A stretch of DNA of 64,000 nucleotides from JAFDBW01 sp963825575 (GCA_963825575.1 CAWGUB010000009.1:1-64000); one strand, 5' to 3'. Counted from the first letter of the stretch, positions 1 through 9,730 are shown. Notes: generated by a model not told the origin, from the sequence alone. Numbers and translations: made by a program.

Positions 1-1
1 C

Positions 2-718
2 TTCGACAAACTGTGGGATTTGAAGCTTGATTGGTTTGAAGAGCCCAATCAGCGGCGTGGTGGTTGGAGCGGTGTGTCGCGTTGTGATCTGGATTTACCC
101 GAAGGGGGCAAGATAGGGGTTTTCATCAAACGCCAGGAGAACCATATAACCCGGACTCTGTTTCATCCTTTCGGGATGTCGACCTTTATACGGGAAATAC
201 AAAATATTCTGCGTTTTAAAAAGGCGGATATTCCAGCGCTTGAGCCAGTTTACTTCGCTGTTCGCAAGGTTGAAGGAGATCTGCGCGCAATTCTTTGTAC
301 CGAAGCTCTGGACGGTTATGACCCGCTGGAGAGCCTGGTCGAGCGTTGGTTAAAAGAAGGGTGGCCGGACAGGAAAAATCGTCAACGTCTGATGCAGAGA
401 TTGGCCTCCGTTATGGCTGAAATGCACGACCATAAAATTCAGCACAATTGTTTTTACCCGAAGCATATCTTTATACGCCTCAGCGAGACTGAACTCAGTA
501 TCCGTATCATTGACCTGGAAAAAGCCAAAGTAAAAATGTTTCGCCGTCATGCAAGCTTCCGGGACCTTTATGCTCTCAATCGACATGCCAACGGTTGGAG
601 CCGGACAGATCGCCTGCGTTTTTTTCTGCTCTATCTCGGACGTAAACGACTGGACCGAGAAGCCAAGCTCCTTTGGCGAAAGATAGTAAAGCGCACCATC
701 AGCAAAGCTAAAGAATAG
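2..718 (+). CDS. LPS core heptose kinase-like protein (WaaP/InaA family), 5' end outside window
   Basis: This is a small protein kinase-like enzyme of the Kdo/WaaP lipopolysaccharide kinase group, which phosphorylates sugars of the LPS inner core on the cytoplasmic face of the inner membrane. The reading frame is open to the window edge (FDKLWDLKLDWFEEPN), and EPNxRRGGWSGV is a family hallmark, so the true start lies upstream and the TTG at 20 is not it. Visible kinase features are a lysine in GVFIKRQ, MAEMHDHKIQHNCFYPKHIFI as a degenerate catalytic loop, and IIDLEKAK in place of the DFG aspartate segment. The C-terminus is strongly basic. The substrate cannot be told from sequence. The next gene is convergent. 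Confidence 0.75.
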   Translation, partial: FDKLWDLKLDWFEEPNQRRGGWSGVSRCDLDLPEGGKIGVFIKRQENHITRTLFHPFGMSTFIREIQNILRFKKADIPALEPVYFAVRKVEGDLRAILCTEALDGYDPLESLVERWLKEGWPDRKNRQRLMQRLASVMAEMHDHKIQHNCFYPKHIFIRLSETELSIRIIDLEKAKVKMFRRHASFRDLYALNRHANGWSRTDRLRFFLLYLGRKRLDREAKLLWRKIVKRTISKAKE

Positions 719-738
719 GCGGTTGTTACAGCGACCCT

Positions 739-1491
739 TTATTGCTTGATGATGAGTACGGAACCGCTTTTGTCGGGCATGGGAACGGGCATTTCCTGTT
801 TGTCGGCGAAGAAATCGTCCACTGCCTTGCGAGCTCCGATCCAGGCATTGTAATCGTGAACCAGGATGATGCCCTTGGTACTCATTCGCGAATAAAAATA
901 TTTGAGTCCCTCCAGGGTCGGTTCATAGAGGTCGGCATCGAGGTGGACAAAGGCAAACTTCTGCTCGGGAAAGTCATCGGGAAGACTGTCAGGAAAATAG
1001 CCCTGGTGAAAGGTGATATTGTCATTTTGTGGCGAGATGTACTTTTTAACCTGGGGGATTGAAGTGTCTGAAAATTTGCTCCCCTTGGTGTCGAAGTCTG
1101 TATGGCCTTTCTCCGCGCTGACGCTCCGATCGGTGAACCCTTCAAAGGTGTCGAACAAATGCAATGGCCGCTCCGGCGCGTAATGATGAATCAGTCTCGC
1201 CGTATTCCCCTTGTAAACCCCAAGCTCTGCAAAAGCCCCTGCAATCTTTTTTTCGATTAAAGTCCGCAACATGAGTGTGATCATGTCTCTGCGCGTATTG
1301 TCCCAAGGCTCCAGATTTTTGATCTGTCGCTTTGATTCATCTCCTTTTAGGTAGAAGCCACCTGTTTCACTACGGAGAGAGGCGTTATTCCAGCGAGACT
1401 TGGGGTTGATGTCCATCTGCCCCTGCAGGAAGAATGAGCTGTTCTGAAAAAATGGTGTGAACTTTTTTAAAATGGATTTAGCAAGTTTCAT
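739..1491 (-). CDS. TylF/MycF-type SAM-dependent O-methyltransferase
   Basis: A class I methyltransferase of the macrocin O-methyltransferase (TylF/MycF/NovP) family. Members methylate sugar hydroxyls and in Gram-negatives are often found near surface polysaccharide genes, which fits the LPS kinase next door. The SAM-binding stretch is AGAFAELGVYKGNTARLIH, followed by LHLFDTFEGF with the acidic residue that binds SAM ribose. FAFVHLDADLYEPTLEGLKYF and ILVHDYNAW contain the metal-ligand aspartates of the family. I place the start at the ATG at 1491, which has GGAGG about ten bases upstream. A TTG at 1560 would add 23 residues. The acceptor is unknown. Confidence 0.78.
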   Translation of the reverse strand: MKLAKSILKKFTPFFQNSSFFLQGQMDINPKSRWNNASLRSETGGFYLKGDESKRQIKNLEPWDNTRRDMITLMLRTLIEKKIAGAFAELGVYKGNTARLIHHYAPERPLHLFDTFEGFTDRSVSAEKGHTDFDTKGSKFSDTSIPQVKKYISPQNDNITFHQGYFPDSLPDDFPEQKFAFVHLDADLYEPTLEGLKYFYSRMSTKGIILVHDYNAWIGARKAVDDFFADKQEMPVPMPDKSGSVLIIKQ

Positions 1492-1702
1492 TGCTTGCCA
1501 GCCTCCCTGGAATTTAATTTGGAAGAACCCGACGATAGCTTGAAGAGCAGAGCGAATCAAGCTGAAAGACGGCAGGTTCGGTCAGGCGATCAACAAAAAA
1601 CTTGCTTGAAAGGTCGGCGGGACGAAGGCCTATGATTGTTGCTCTGTTTACCAGAATCCTTTACTGAAGGTTGAATGCCGGAGAAGAAGGTTGACGATCA
1701 AA

Positions 1703-3109
1703 TCACCCCTTAAACAACATCTCCGCCGCATCATAGATCGTTTCCGACAGGGTCGGATGCGGGTGGATCGATTTGCGCAGGTCCTCGCTGACGACGGCCA
1801 TCTCCATCGCCAGGACCCCTTCGGCGATCAGTTCGCCAGCGCCGGGACCGGCGACGGCGACACCGAGGACACGGTCCGTCTCGGGGTCGACGATCAGTTT
1901 GGTCATACCGTCGTCACGGCCGAGCGTCAGGGTACGACCGTTGCCACGCCATGGTAGCTTGGCGGTTTTGACCTTGATCTTGCGCTCGCGAGCCTCGGTC
2001 TCGGTCAGTCCGCACCAGGCAATTTCGGGATCGGTAAAGACCACCGCCGGAATCGCTCGTGGATCGAACACCGCTTTCCTGCCGGCAGCTGCTTCGGCGG
2101 CAACATTGGCTTCACCGTAGGCCTTGTGTGCCAGCATCGGCTCACCGGCAATATCGCCGATGGCAAAGATGTGAGCTTCAGCGGTGCGCATCTGGCCGTC
2201 AACTTCGACAAAACCTTTTTTGTCGAGCTTGATCGAGGTCTTGTCGAGTCCCAGGTTTTCCGTATTGGGCTTGCGGCCAATGGCGATCAGGACTTTATCA
2301 AAACGCTTTTTCGTCGTTTCTTTTTTGTTGTCGGCCATGCTGACCATGACCCCGTTCTTCTGCTCCTTGATCTCCTCGACCCGCGTGTTCAGCATGATCG
2401 ATTCGAACTTTTTGTCGAGGCGTCTTTTCAGCACCGAGACCAGGTCACGATCACAGCCGGGCAAAAGGCCGTCGGTCATTTCAACAACTGAGACTTTACT
2501 TCCCAGCGCGGCGTAGACCGAACCGAGTTCCAGGCCGATATAGCCGCCGCCGACAACCAACAGCGATGCGGGCACCTCAGCAATTTCCAGTGCACCGGTG
2601 GAGTCGATGATGCGCTCACTCTCCGCAGCCACTCCGGGCAGCATGATCGGCCGCGAACCGGTGGCCAGGATGGCCTGTTCAAAAACCATCTCGCCAACGG
2701 TCCCGTCGGTCGTCTTGACCGTCAGGGAGCGGGCATCCTTGAACTTCGCCATGCCGCGCACGTAGTTGATCTTCATTTTCCCCACTTTGCTGCCGAGGCC
2801 CCCGGTCAACTTGCCAACGACCTCGTCCTTCCAGGTACGCACCCGGTCCAGGTCAATCTCCGGCCTGGCGAACGTCACACCAATCTCTTTTGATTCCTCG
2901 GCTTCGCTGACCAGCTTGGCCACATGCAGCAACGCCTTGGACGGGATACAACCCCGGTGCAGGCAGACACCGCCGGGATTGGCCTCCGGATCGATCAGCG
3001 TCACATCCTGGCCCAGTTCGACAGCCCTGAACGCGGCTGCGTAGCCGCCCGGACCGGCACCGATGATAACCAGCTGGGCCTTTTCTGGGATCTCGCTGCT
3101 CTGGCTCAT
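1703..3109 (-). CDS. lpdA: dihydrolipoyl dehydrogenase (E3)
   Basis: A flavoprotein disulfide reductase that reoxidises dihydrolipoamide on E2 and makes NADH. An N-terminal FAD Rossmann motif (IIGAGPGGYAAAFRA) is followed by the redox disulfide GGVCLHRGCIPSK, with Cys49 and Cys54. Then come the NAD-binding motif VVGGGYIGLELGSVYAALG, the FAD-phosphate segment IFAIGDIAGEPMLAHKA, and the C-terminal His-Glu dyad in HPHPTLSETI. At 468 aa it has normal family length. It starts 2 bases after the aceF stop, so it is the last gene of aceE-aceF-lpd and most likely serves pyruvate dehydrogenase. No start ambiguity or decay is seen. Confidence 0.95.
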   Translation of the reverse strand: MSQSSEIPEKAQLVIIGAGPGGYAAAFRAVELGQDVTLIDPEANPGGVCLHRGCIPSKALLHVAKLVSEAEESKEIGVTFARPEIDLDRVRTWKDEVVGKLTGGLGSKVGKMKINYVRGMAKFKDARSLTVKTTDGTVGEMVFEQAILATGSRPIMLPGVAAESERIIDSTGALEIAEVPASLLVVGGGYIGLELGSVYAALGSKVSVVEMTDGLLPGCDRDLVSVLKRRLDKKFESIMLNTRVEEIKEQKNGVMVSMADNKKETTKKRFDKVLIAIGRKPNTENLGLDKTSIKLDKKGFVEVDGQMRTAEAHIFAIGDIAGEPMLAHKAYGEANVAAEAAAGRKAVFDPRAIPAVVFTDPEIAWCGLTETEARERKIKVKTAKLPWRGNGRTLTLGRDDGMTKLIVDPETDRVLGVAVAGPGAGELIAEGVLAMEMAVVSEDLRKSIHPHPTLSETIYDAAEMLFKG

Positions 3110-3111
3110 GA

Positions 3112-4463
3112 CTATCCTTTCATTACAAGTTGCAGGGGGTTGTCGAGAGCTTCGCAGATCCAGCGCAGGAAGCGGGCGCCATCAGCGCCGTCGATGACGC
3201 GGTGATCGTAGGTCAGGGAAAGAGGCATGATCAGGCGGGGCACGAACTGCTCGCCGTCCCACTCTGGCTGCAGCGTCGCCGTTGAAACGCCCAGTATGGC
3301 AACCTGGGGCGCGTAGACGATCGGGGTAAAGGAGGTCCCGCCTACACCGCCGAGGTTGCTGATTGTAAAGGTTCCACCCTCCATAACATCCGGGCCGATC
3401 TTGCGCTCACGGGTCTTTTCGGCAATCTCGTTCAATTCGAGGGCCAGCGTCTCGATCCCCTTCCGGTCGGCATCACGGAGCACCGGGACCAGCAGGCCGG
3501 CCGGGGTATCGACGGCAACCCCGATGTGAATGTACTGTTTAAGGACCAGTTCCTTGCTGGCCAGGTCCAGACTGCTGTTGAATCGCGGGAAGGCTTTTAA
3601 GGCCGCCGCACAGACCTTGACCAGAATAGCCGTCATCGTCAGGCGGTTCTCGCTGATCGCCCGGCGGTTGTATTCCTGGCGGAAGGCTTCGATTTCAGTG
3701 ACCTGGGCCTGATCGTACTGGGTGACCATCGGAATCGTCGACCAGGCATAGCCCATGGCATCGGCCGTCAGCTCGCGCACCCGGGACAGCGGCTCCCGCG
3801 AGTGATCTCTCCCCACTTGCTGAAATCGGGCAGGGGCCTCTGGGCATGCAGACCGGGGAACTCGCCATGCACGGCAGGCACAGAGCCACCGCCGGTAATT
3901 CGCTGCATGGTCACCCGGACAAAGCCGCGAACGTCCTTTTCACTGATTCTGCCGCCCGGGCCAGTGCCCTGGACCTGGTAGATATCAACGCCGAGGTCGC
4001 GCGCCAGGCGGCGCACCGAGGGAGCGGCCGGAGCGACACGGTCACCACGCCGGACCGTGGCAAGGTCAATCTTTTCTGCAGCGGCAGACGGTTCATCCTG
4101 AGCAACCTCTTTGAGTGGCTCGGCTTTCTTCTCCGCCGCTATAGGTGGTGATGGTTTTTCTTCTTCCTCCGGTTGCTCCTGATCCGCCTGCTTCTCGGGG
4201 ACCGGGGCCTCGTCGGCCGGCGCTACAGTTGATTCGAGCAGCATGATCACTGCGCCGATCGCTACGCTGTCGCCCACTGCCACCTTGATCTCGGCGACCT
4301 TGCCTTCCTGCGGCGAAGGTATGGCAATCACCGCCTTGTCGGTTTCAAACTCCAGCAGGGTCTGATCGACTTCAACGGCGTCACCAACGGCAACGGAGAT
4401 GTCGACGACGGTTCCCTCGGTCACGCCTTCAGACACTTCGGGGACTTTGATCTCGTGTTTCAT
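3112..4463 (-). pseudogene. aceF: dihydrolipoyllysine acetyltransferase (E2), frameshifted
   Basis: E2 of pyruvate dehydrogenase, which carries acetyl groups on a lipoyl lysine to CoA. The N-terminal frame (3768-4463) has one lipoyl domain with Lys43 in ETDKA, an Ala/Pro/Glu-rich linker and a peripheral-subunit-binding domain (PSVRRLARDLGVDIYQVQG). The catalytic domain (3112-3816) lies in another frame and holds the DHRVIDGADGARFL active-site motif. The frames cross at 3793-3800, where the minus strand reads CGCGGGAG. Removing one CG, or adding one base, joins PDFSKWGEIT to REPLSRVRELTA as in normal E2s. Intact flanking aceE and lpd make a sequencing error or very recent mutation likely. As written, no full E2 can be made. 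Confidence 0.85.
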
Positions 4464-4471
4464 GTGATTCC

Positions 4472-7156
4472 CTAGTCGTTGTGGGGATTCAGCTTCCCGG
4501 AGTTTATGTTGAGTTCCTTGATTGCACGGGTCACTGTGTCGGGCTCAACCTCGCCGGACGCGGCCAGCTGCTTTAAGGCGGCAATTGCGATGTAGCGGTA
4601 ATCGACCTCGAAGAAATCGCGCAGTTCATCCCGACCGTCGCTGCGACCGAAGCCGTCGGTCCCCAGGCAATGCAGCGGCCCGGGAAACCATTGTGCCACC
4701 GAGGCCGGCAGAACCTTCATGTAGTCCGAAGCAGCGACAAACACTCCATGCTCTTTAGCCAGCAGCTGCTGCAAGTAAGGGACCTTGGCTTTCTTGCCCG
4801 AATTTAGCAGGTTCCAGCGTTCGCATTCAATGGCATCTGTGTAGAGTTCCTTGTAACTGGTCACGCTCCAGACATCGGTCGCTATCTTGTAATTTTTCTC
4901 CAACAGTTCCTGGGCCTTGAGCGCCTCGTTGAGGATCGCGCCGCTGCCCAGCAGGTGAGCCTTGGCCTTGCTTTTTTTCAAGCTCGCCGGACGGAACCGG
5001 TACATTCCCCTGACAATGCCTTCGCGGACATCTTTGCCTTTCGGCATCGGCGGCATCAGGTAGGTCTCGTTCATCACCGTGATGTAGTAGATCAGGTCTT
5101 CCTGGTGACAGTACATGCGCGTCAGGCCGTCGTGGACGATCACCGCCATCTCGTAGGCAAACGCCGGGTCATAGGCTTTGATCCTGGTCGATGTCAGGGC
5201 CAGCACATGACTGTGGCCGTCCTGGTGCTGCAGCCCTTCGCCGGCAAGGGTGGTCCGACCGGACGTGGCGCCGATCAGGAAACCCCGGGCGCGACTGTCG
5301 CAGGCCTGCCAGATCAGGTCCCCGACCCGCTGGAAGCCAAACATCGAATAGAAAGTATAGAAGGGGATGGTCTGAACGCCGTTGTTGGAATGAGCGGTGC
5401 CGGCGGCGATGAAGCTGGCCATCGAGCCGGCCTCACTCAGGCCCTCCTCAAGGATCGCGCCGGTCTTCTTCTCGTTGTAGTGCAGCAGACTGCCCTTGTC
5501 GACCGGCTCGTAAAGTTGACCGACGTGGCTGTAGATCCCGGCCTGGCGGAACAGCGCTTCCATACCGAAGGTGCGGGCCTCATCCGGGACGATCGGTACG
5601 ATCAGCTTGCCCAGTTCCGGGTCACGCAGCAGCTTGGCTAGCATGTGTACGTAAGCCATGGTCGTCGCCAGTTCACGATCACCCGACCCATCCAGGTACT
5701 CGCGAATCAGGCCATCGGTCTGGCAGGCGATCGGTTCCTTGCCTGGAAAGCGCTTGGGCAGCGACCCGCCAAGCACCGCACGTCGCTCTTTAAGATACTG
5801 CATTTCCGGGCTGTCTTCTGCCGGACGATAGAAGGGGGCCTCAGCGATCTCGTCATCACTGACCGGGATATTGAAGCGAGTACGGAATTCCTTCAGTTCG
5901 TCCTCGTTGAGCTTTTTTTGCGAGTGGGTGATGTTCTTCCCTTCCCCGGCTTCACCGAGACCATAGCCCTTGATCGTATGGGCCAGAATAACGGTTGGCA
6001 TCTCAGTCTGGGAAATCGCATTGCTGTAAGCGGCATAAACCTTGTCCGGGTCGTGGCCGCCGCGGGTCAGGCGGCCGAGCTGCTCATCGCTGTGATTTTC
6101 AACCAGCTTCAGCAATGGCGGATATTTGCCGAAAAAATGCTCGCGGACATAGTCACCTTTCTTCAGTGTGAAGTGCTGCATCTCGCCGTCGAGCACCTCA
6201 TCCATGCGCTTGACCAGCAAGCCGGTGTCGTCCTTCTCCAGCAACTGGTCCCAGTCGTCACCCCAGATGACTTTGACAACGTTCCAGCCGGCGCCACGGA
6301 AAGCCGCTTCCAGTTCCTGGATGATCTTGCCGTTACCACGTACCGGTCCATCGAGGCGCTGCAGGTTGCAGTTGACGACAAAAATCAGGTTGTTAAGTTT
6401 CTCCCGAGAAGCGAGGGTGATCGCGCCGAGAGACTCCGGCTCATCCATCTCGCCGTCACCGAGCATCGCCCAGACCTTGCGTCCGCTCGACTTGCGCAAC
6501 CCGCGATCAACCAAATAGTGGTTGAAGCGCGCCTGGTAGATCGCAGAGAGGGCCGTCAAGCCCATGGAGACCGTGGGAAATTCCCAGAACTCCGGCATCA
6601 GGAAGGGGTGTGGATAAGAAGAGAGGCCGCCTTCGGGTGCCAGCTCGTTACGGAACCGCTCCAGATCCTCATTTGTCAGTCGCCCTTCGAAAAAAGCACG
6701 AGCGTAAACCCCTGGAGCAGCGTGGCCCTGGAAATAAACCATATCACCGAGGAAATCGTCGGTCCGACCACGCCAGAAGTGGTTGAAGCCGACTTCCCAG
6801 AGAGTTGCGACCGAGGCGTAAGTCGAAATATGACCGCCAATCCCGGATTTCTCCCGGTTGGCACGCACGACCATGGCCATGGCGTTCCAGCGGATTATCG
6901 ACTTGATGCGTCGTTCAATTTCGCGGTTACCGGGATAAACCGGCTGTTTGTCTCTGGGGATCGTATTGATATAGGGCGTGTTGGCGGTAAAAGGGATACT
7001 CACACCCTGTTCCTGGGCCCTGACCTGTAACAGGCGAAGCAGCTCGCGGACCCGCTCCTCGCCCTGGGTCTGCAGAACGTAATCGAGCGATTCACGCCAC
7101 TCGGAATTTTCGATATCCAGAAGATCGTTGGCTGATTTTTGTAGATCCGTTGCCAT
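4472..7156 (-). CDS. aceE: pyruvate dehydrogenase E1, homodimeric type
   Basis: Thiamine-diphosphate enzyme that decarboxylates pyruvate and passes the acetyl unit to lipoyl-E2. At 894 aa it is the single-chain AceE form, not the alpha/beta form. The ThDP motif GDGEMDEPESLGAITLASRE ... VVNCN lies near residue 235, and a transketolase-like pyrimidine domain (PIVPDEARTFGMEALFRQAG) follows in the second half. The N-terminus (SEWRESLDYVLQTQG) resembles the E2-docking region of proteobacterial AceE. It is first in the operon, eight bases before aceF. An AT-rich leader with a 12-bp palindrome lies upstream. AGGAG precedes the ATG. It links glycolysis to acetyl-CoA. Confidence 0.95.
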   Translation of the reverse strand: MATDLQKSANDLLDIENSEWRESLDYVLQTQGEERVRELLRLLQVRAQEQGVSIPFTANTPYINTIPRDKQPVYPGNREIERRIKSIIRWNAMAMVVRANREKSGIGGHISTYASVATLWEVGFNHFWRGRTDDFLGDMVYFQGHAAPGVYARAFFEGRLTNEDLERFRNELAPEGGLSSYPHPFLMPEFWEFPTVSMGLTALSAIYQARFNHYLVDRGLRKSSGRKVWAMLGDGEMDEPESLGAITLASREKLNNLIFVVNCNLQRLDGPVRGNGKIIQELEAAFRGAGWNVVKVIWGDDWDQLLEKDDTGLLVKRMDEVLDGEMQHFTLKKGDYVREHFFGKYPPLLKLVENHSDEQLGRLTRGGHDPDKVYAAYSNAISQTEMPTVILAHTIKGYGLGEAGEGKNITHSQKKLNEDELKEFRTRFNIPVSDDEIAEAPFYRPAEDSPEMQYLKERRAVLGGSLPKRFPGKEPIACQTDGLIREYLDGSGDRELATTMAYVHMLAKLLRDPELGKLIVPIVPDEARTFGMEALFRQAGIYSHVGQLYEPVDKGSLLHYNEKKTGAILEEGLSEAGSMASFIAAGTAHSNNGVQTIPFYTFYSMFGFQRVGDLIWQACDSRARGFLIGATSGRTTLAGEGLQHQDGHSHVLALTSTRIKAYDPAFAYEMAVIVHDGLTRMYCHQEDLIYYITVMNETYLMPPMPKGKDVREGIVRGMYRFRPASLKKSKAKAHLLGSGAILNEALKAQELLEKNYKIATDVWSVTSYKELYTDAIECERWNLLNSGKKAKVPYLQQLLAKEHGVFVAASDYMKVLPASVAQWFPGPLHCLGTDGFGRSDGRDELRDFFEVDYRYIAIAALKQLAASGEVEPDTVTRAIKELNINSGKLNPHND

Positions 7157-7278
7157 TACTGCAACTCCTCTTATCTAGAAAGGGTAAACAGGAATTATTT
7201 ACGTGTGTGGTTTTGTGAAAAAAGCCACTATTAGAATTTACCTGATATTTGACGGTTGACCAGAATTGGGAGTGAAAA

Positions 7279-7290
7279 ATATGGCCATAT
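7279..7290. promoter_or_regulatory. perfect 12-bp palindrome upstream of aceE
   Basis: ATATGGCCATAT is perfectly self-complementary and lies about 120 bases upstream of aceE in otherwise AT-rich DNA. It could be an operator for the pyruvate dehydrogenase operon. No matching regulator is visible here and no other copy was noticed, so the function is a guess. Confidence 0.3.
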
Positions 7291-7366
7291 GTCTGATAAA
7301 TGTTTCGATTTCCTAGTTGTGCGTCTTGTTTTTCAACTTAATGCAGATAATCAAAACCTTAAAGCA

Positions 7367-7785
7367 AAACCGGCGGGTCGCGTCCCGCCAAACGCCTTAC
7401 TTTTGTCCACGCGGCGACAAAAGTAAGCAAAAACGCCTTTCTCCTTGCGGAGGGCAACTCCTTTGCCAGATTTCTGAGACATCCAATAACGTCGAAGTTT
7501 AATAAGCCGGCCCGTTACAGGGGGGGGCCTCCCTTTCAGTGTGACCTACGAGGGAAAAGCTTTAAACATAACTACTGATGCAATCTTCCACAAAAGGAGA
7601 GGCTCTCAAGAGCCTCGGATCCTGCGGGGGAAATGTAGACATGTGGTCAATTAGAATAGTCAGAATTGATGTTGCCGTCCTGACGAGCCAGACATGCCCA
7701 GCGCAGCGCAGGCCCTTTTCTGCTTTCTCTTTTGGGCCAGCAAAAGAGTAAGGCGCAGTCGGGGGGCGCAACCCCCGGGTTCTGG
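7367..7785 (-). repeat. ~415-bp dispersed element with nested hairpin ends, copy 1
   Basis: This fills most of the aceE-ilvD gap and is the reverse complement of two further copies at 50541-50960 and 61350-61762. Each end has a short GC hairpin (GGCGGGTCGCGTCCCGCC on one side, GGGGGCGCAACCCCC-like on the other). Inside that is a second hairpin built on CTTACTTTTGTC / GACAAAAGTAAG or CTTACTCTTTTGC / AAAAGAGTAAG. The two ends are therefore imperfect terminal inverted repeats. Short open frames in it are not conserved between copies. No transposase is encoded, so it looks like a non-autonomous mobile element or a structured repeat. Confidence 0.8.
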
Positions 7786-7821
7786 TTTTGATCTTTAAGT
7801 TTGTGCGGTAAATTACGTAAC

Positions 7822-7856
7822 AAACAAAAACGGGACACTTCTTTCGAAGTGTCCCG
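7822..7856 (-). terminator. rho-independent terminator of ilvD
   Basis: On the minus strand an 11-bp stem CGGGACACTTC / GAAGTGTCCCG with a 4-base loop is followed by TTTTTG. It lies about 27 bases past the ilvD stop and ends the leu-ilv operon. Confidence 0.9.
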
Positions 7857-7882
7857 CTAATCTGCTTGAGAGCCTATGGCAA

Positions 7883-9586
7883 CTAACTAGTCACCGCCCC
7901 CTTCGAAGCCGAAGAGACCAACCTGGCATATTTCGCCAGCACCCCGCGCGGGTAGCGCAGCACCGGAGCCTGCCAGCGTGATCGACGTGCCGCGATTTGC
8001 TGCTCATCAACCTTCAGGGTCAACACGCCACCGGCAAGATCAATCTCAACCTCATCACCTTCTTCGACCAGGGCAATCATACCGCCAACCTGTGCTTCCG
8101 GAGCGACGTGGCCAATCATGATACCGTGAGTCCCGCCGGAAAAACGCCCGTCAGTTACCAGCGCAACATCCTTGCCGAGACCGGCACCCATCAAGGCCGC
8201 GGAGGGAGAGAGCATTTCCCGCATACCGGGACCGCCCTTCGGCCCCTCGTAACGGATGACGAGCACGTCACCGGCCTGGATCACGCCGCCGAGGATCGCT
8301 TCAAGTGCCTCCTCTTCCCGGTTGAACACCCGCGCCGGGCCGCAGAAGCGTGTCATCTCCTTGCCGCTCAACTTGATCACGCAGCCTTCTTCAGAGAGGT
8401 TGCCGTGCAGAATTCGGATATGCTTGCCAGCCGGGGCGAAGGGTTTGTCAGGATGGTTGAAAACATCCTGGCCCTCAGGCCATGCAGGAGCATCAGCCAG
8501 GTTCTCCGCAATGGTTTTACCGGTCACTGTAATGCAATCACCATGCAGGTAGCCACTATCCAGCAGGGTCTTCATCACCATCGGCAGGCCGCCGATTTCG
8601 TGCAGGTCGTTCATCACGTATTGACCGAACGGTTTAAAATTGCCAAGCAGCGGCACCCCCGAAGTGATCTCGCCAATCTCATCCAGGGTCAGATCGATAT
8701 CGGCTTCGTGGGCCAGGGCGAGCATGTGCAGCACCGCATTGGTCGATCCCCCCAGGGCCCAGGCCACAGTCAGGGCATTCTCAAAGGCCTTGCGGGTCAT
8801 TATATCGCGACTGCTGAGGCCGGACTTCAGCAGGGCCATAACCGCCCGCGCCGAACGCACACAGTCCTCCTGCTTATCCCTGGAAATCACATTTTGGTAA
8901 TCAACGGCAAGGTTAGAAGACGCCCCCGGCAGACTCATGCCGAGCGCCTCGATCGCCGAAGCCATGGTATTGGCAGTATACATTCCGGCACAGGATCCGG
9001 CACCGGGACAGGCACGGCACTCGATGGCGTGCAGCTCCTCGGCGTCTAGCTTGCCGGCACAGTGGGCGCCGATCGCTTCGAAGGCGCTGACGATATTGAG
9101 TGCCTTGCCCTGATAATCGCCGGGCAGGATGCTGCCGCCGTAAAGGGTCAACCCAACCAGGTTGTTGCGAGCGATCGGCATCAACGCCCCGGGGATCGTC
9201 TTGTCACATCCGGACAGGGTGATCACCGCATCGACCCGGTAGCCTTCGGTCATCAGCTCGATGCAGTCGGCGATCACGTCGCGGCTGACCAGGGAGTATT
9301 TCATCGCCTCGGTCCCCATGGAGATACCGTCAGAGACAACAGGTGTGCCGAATACAATCGCCTTGCCACCGGCCCGTTCAATCTCCAACTGGACCAGCTC
9401 ACCAAGATCCCGTACATGATCGTTGCACGGAGTGCCGTTGGTATAGGGAATCGCCAGGGCGATGATCGGCTTGTCAAAATCCTCATCGGTAAAACGCACG
9501 GCGCGCAGCATGGTCCGCGCGGCAGTACGCTCAACCCAATCTTTCGATCCCTTGTGACCGGTAATTTCCTCGCTACGTCGCTTCAT
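7883..9586 (-). CDS. ilvD: dihydroxy-acid dehydratase
   Basis: Fe-S dehydratase that makes the 2-oxoacids of valine and isoleucine from their 2,3-dihydroxy precursors. The three Fe-S cysteine contexts of the IlvD/Edd family are present: TPCNDH near the N-terminus, SGCDKTIPG, and ECRACPGAGSCAGMYTANTM. LVTDGRFSGG in the C-terminal third is also a family signature. At 567 aa it is of normal length. AAGGTG lies six bases before the ATG. It is the distal gene of leuC-leuD-ilvB-ilvN-ilvD, separated from ilvN by a ~110-bp palindromic repeat, and a strong terminator follows. The cluster lacks ilvC and leuA, which must lie elsewhere. Confidence 0.96.
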   Translation of the reverse strand: MKRRSEEITGHKGSKDWVERTAARTMLRAVRFTDEDFDKPIIALAIPYTNGTPCNDHVRDLGELVQLEIERAGGKAIVFGTPVVSDGISMGTEAMKYSLVSRDVIADCIELMTEGYRVDAVITLSGCDKTIPGALMPIARNNLVGLTLYGGSILPGDYQGKALNIVSAFEAIGAHCAGKLDAEELHAIECRACPGAGSCAGMYTANTMASAIEALGMSLPGASSNLAVDYQNVISRDKQEDCVRSARAVMALLKSGLSSRDIMTRKAFENALTVAWALGGSTNAVLHMLALAHEADIDLTLDEIGEITSGVPLLGNFKPFGQYVMNDLHEIGGLPMVMKTLLDSGYLHGDCITVTGKTIAENLADAPAWPEGQDVFNHPDKPFAPAGKHIRILHGNLSEEGCVIKLSGKEMTRFCGPARVFNREEEALEAILGGVIQAGDVLVIRYEGPKGGPGMREMLSPSAALMGAGLGKDVALVTDGRFSGGTHGIMIGHVAPEAQVGGMIALVEEGDEVEIDLAGGVLTLKVDEQQIAARRSRWQAPVLRYPRGVLAKYARLVSSASKGAVTS

Positions 9587-9610
9587 GGTAACACCTTAAA
9601 TTCAAAATAC

Positions 9611-9718
9611 AGCCACAGAGACACGAAGGCACCAAGGGGAAAAACCCTCTTGCATTTTCTGTCTGGTTGTATTTATCAAACATTAGTTCTCACTTTGTGT
9701 CTTAGTGCCTTCGTGGCC
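9611..9718. repeat. GCCAC..AAGGCACCAAG imperfect palindrome, copy 1
   Basis: Left arm GCCACAGAGACACGAAGGCA and right arm CTTTGTGTCTTAGTGCCTTC-GTGGC pair around a ~60-base centre. It sits in the ilvN-ilvD gap inside the operon. It is one of at least six such elements in the window (15386, 44421, 46622, 47851, 60075). Confidence 0.75.
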
Positions 9719-9730
9719 AACACTTTACGA

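Noticed and set aside
5645..7030. Long plus-strand frame antisense to aceE
   Set aside because: Mirror of the conserved aceE gene; no ribosome site and no family resemblance.
7317..7502. Small frame in the 7-kb gap
   Set aside because: Lies partly in the dispersed element and is not preserved in the other two copies.
7997..9049. Long plus-strand frame antisense to ilvD
   Set aside because: Shadow of ilvD; low-complexity, His/Gly/Gln-rich composition without known domains.
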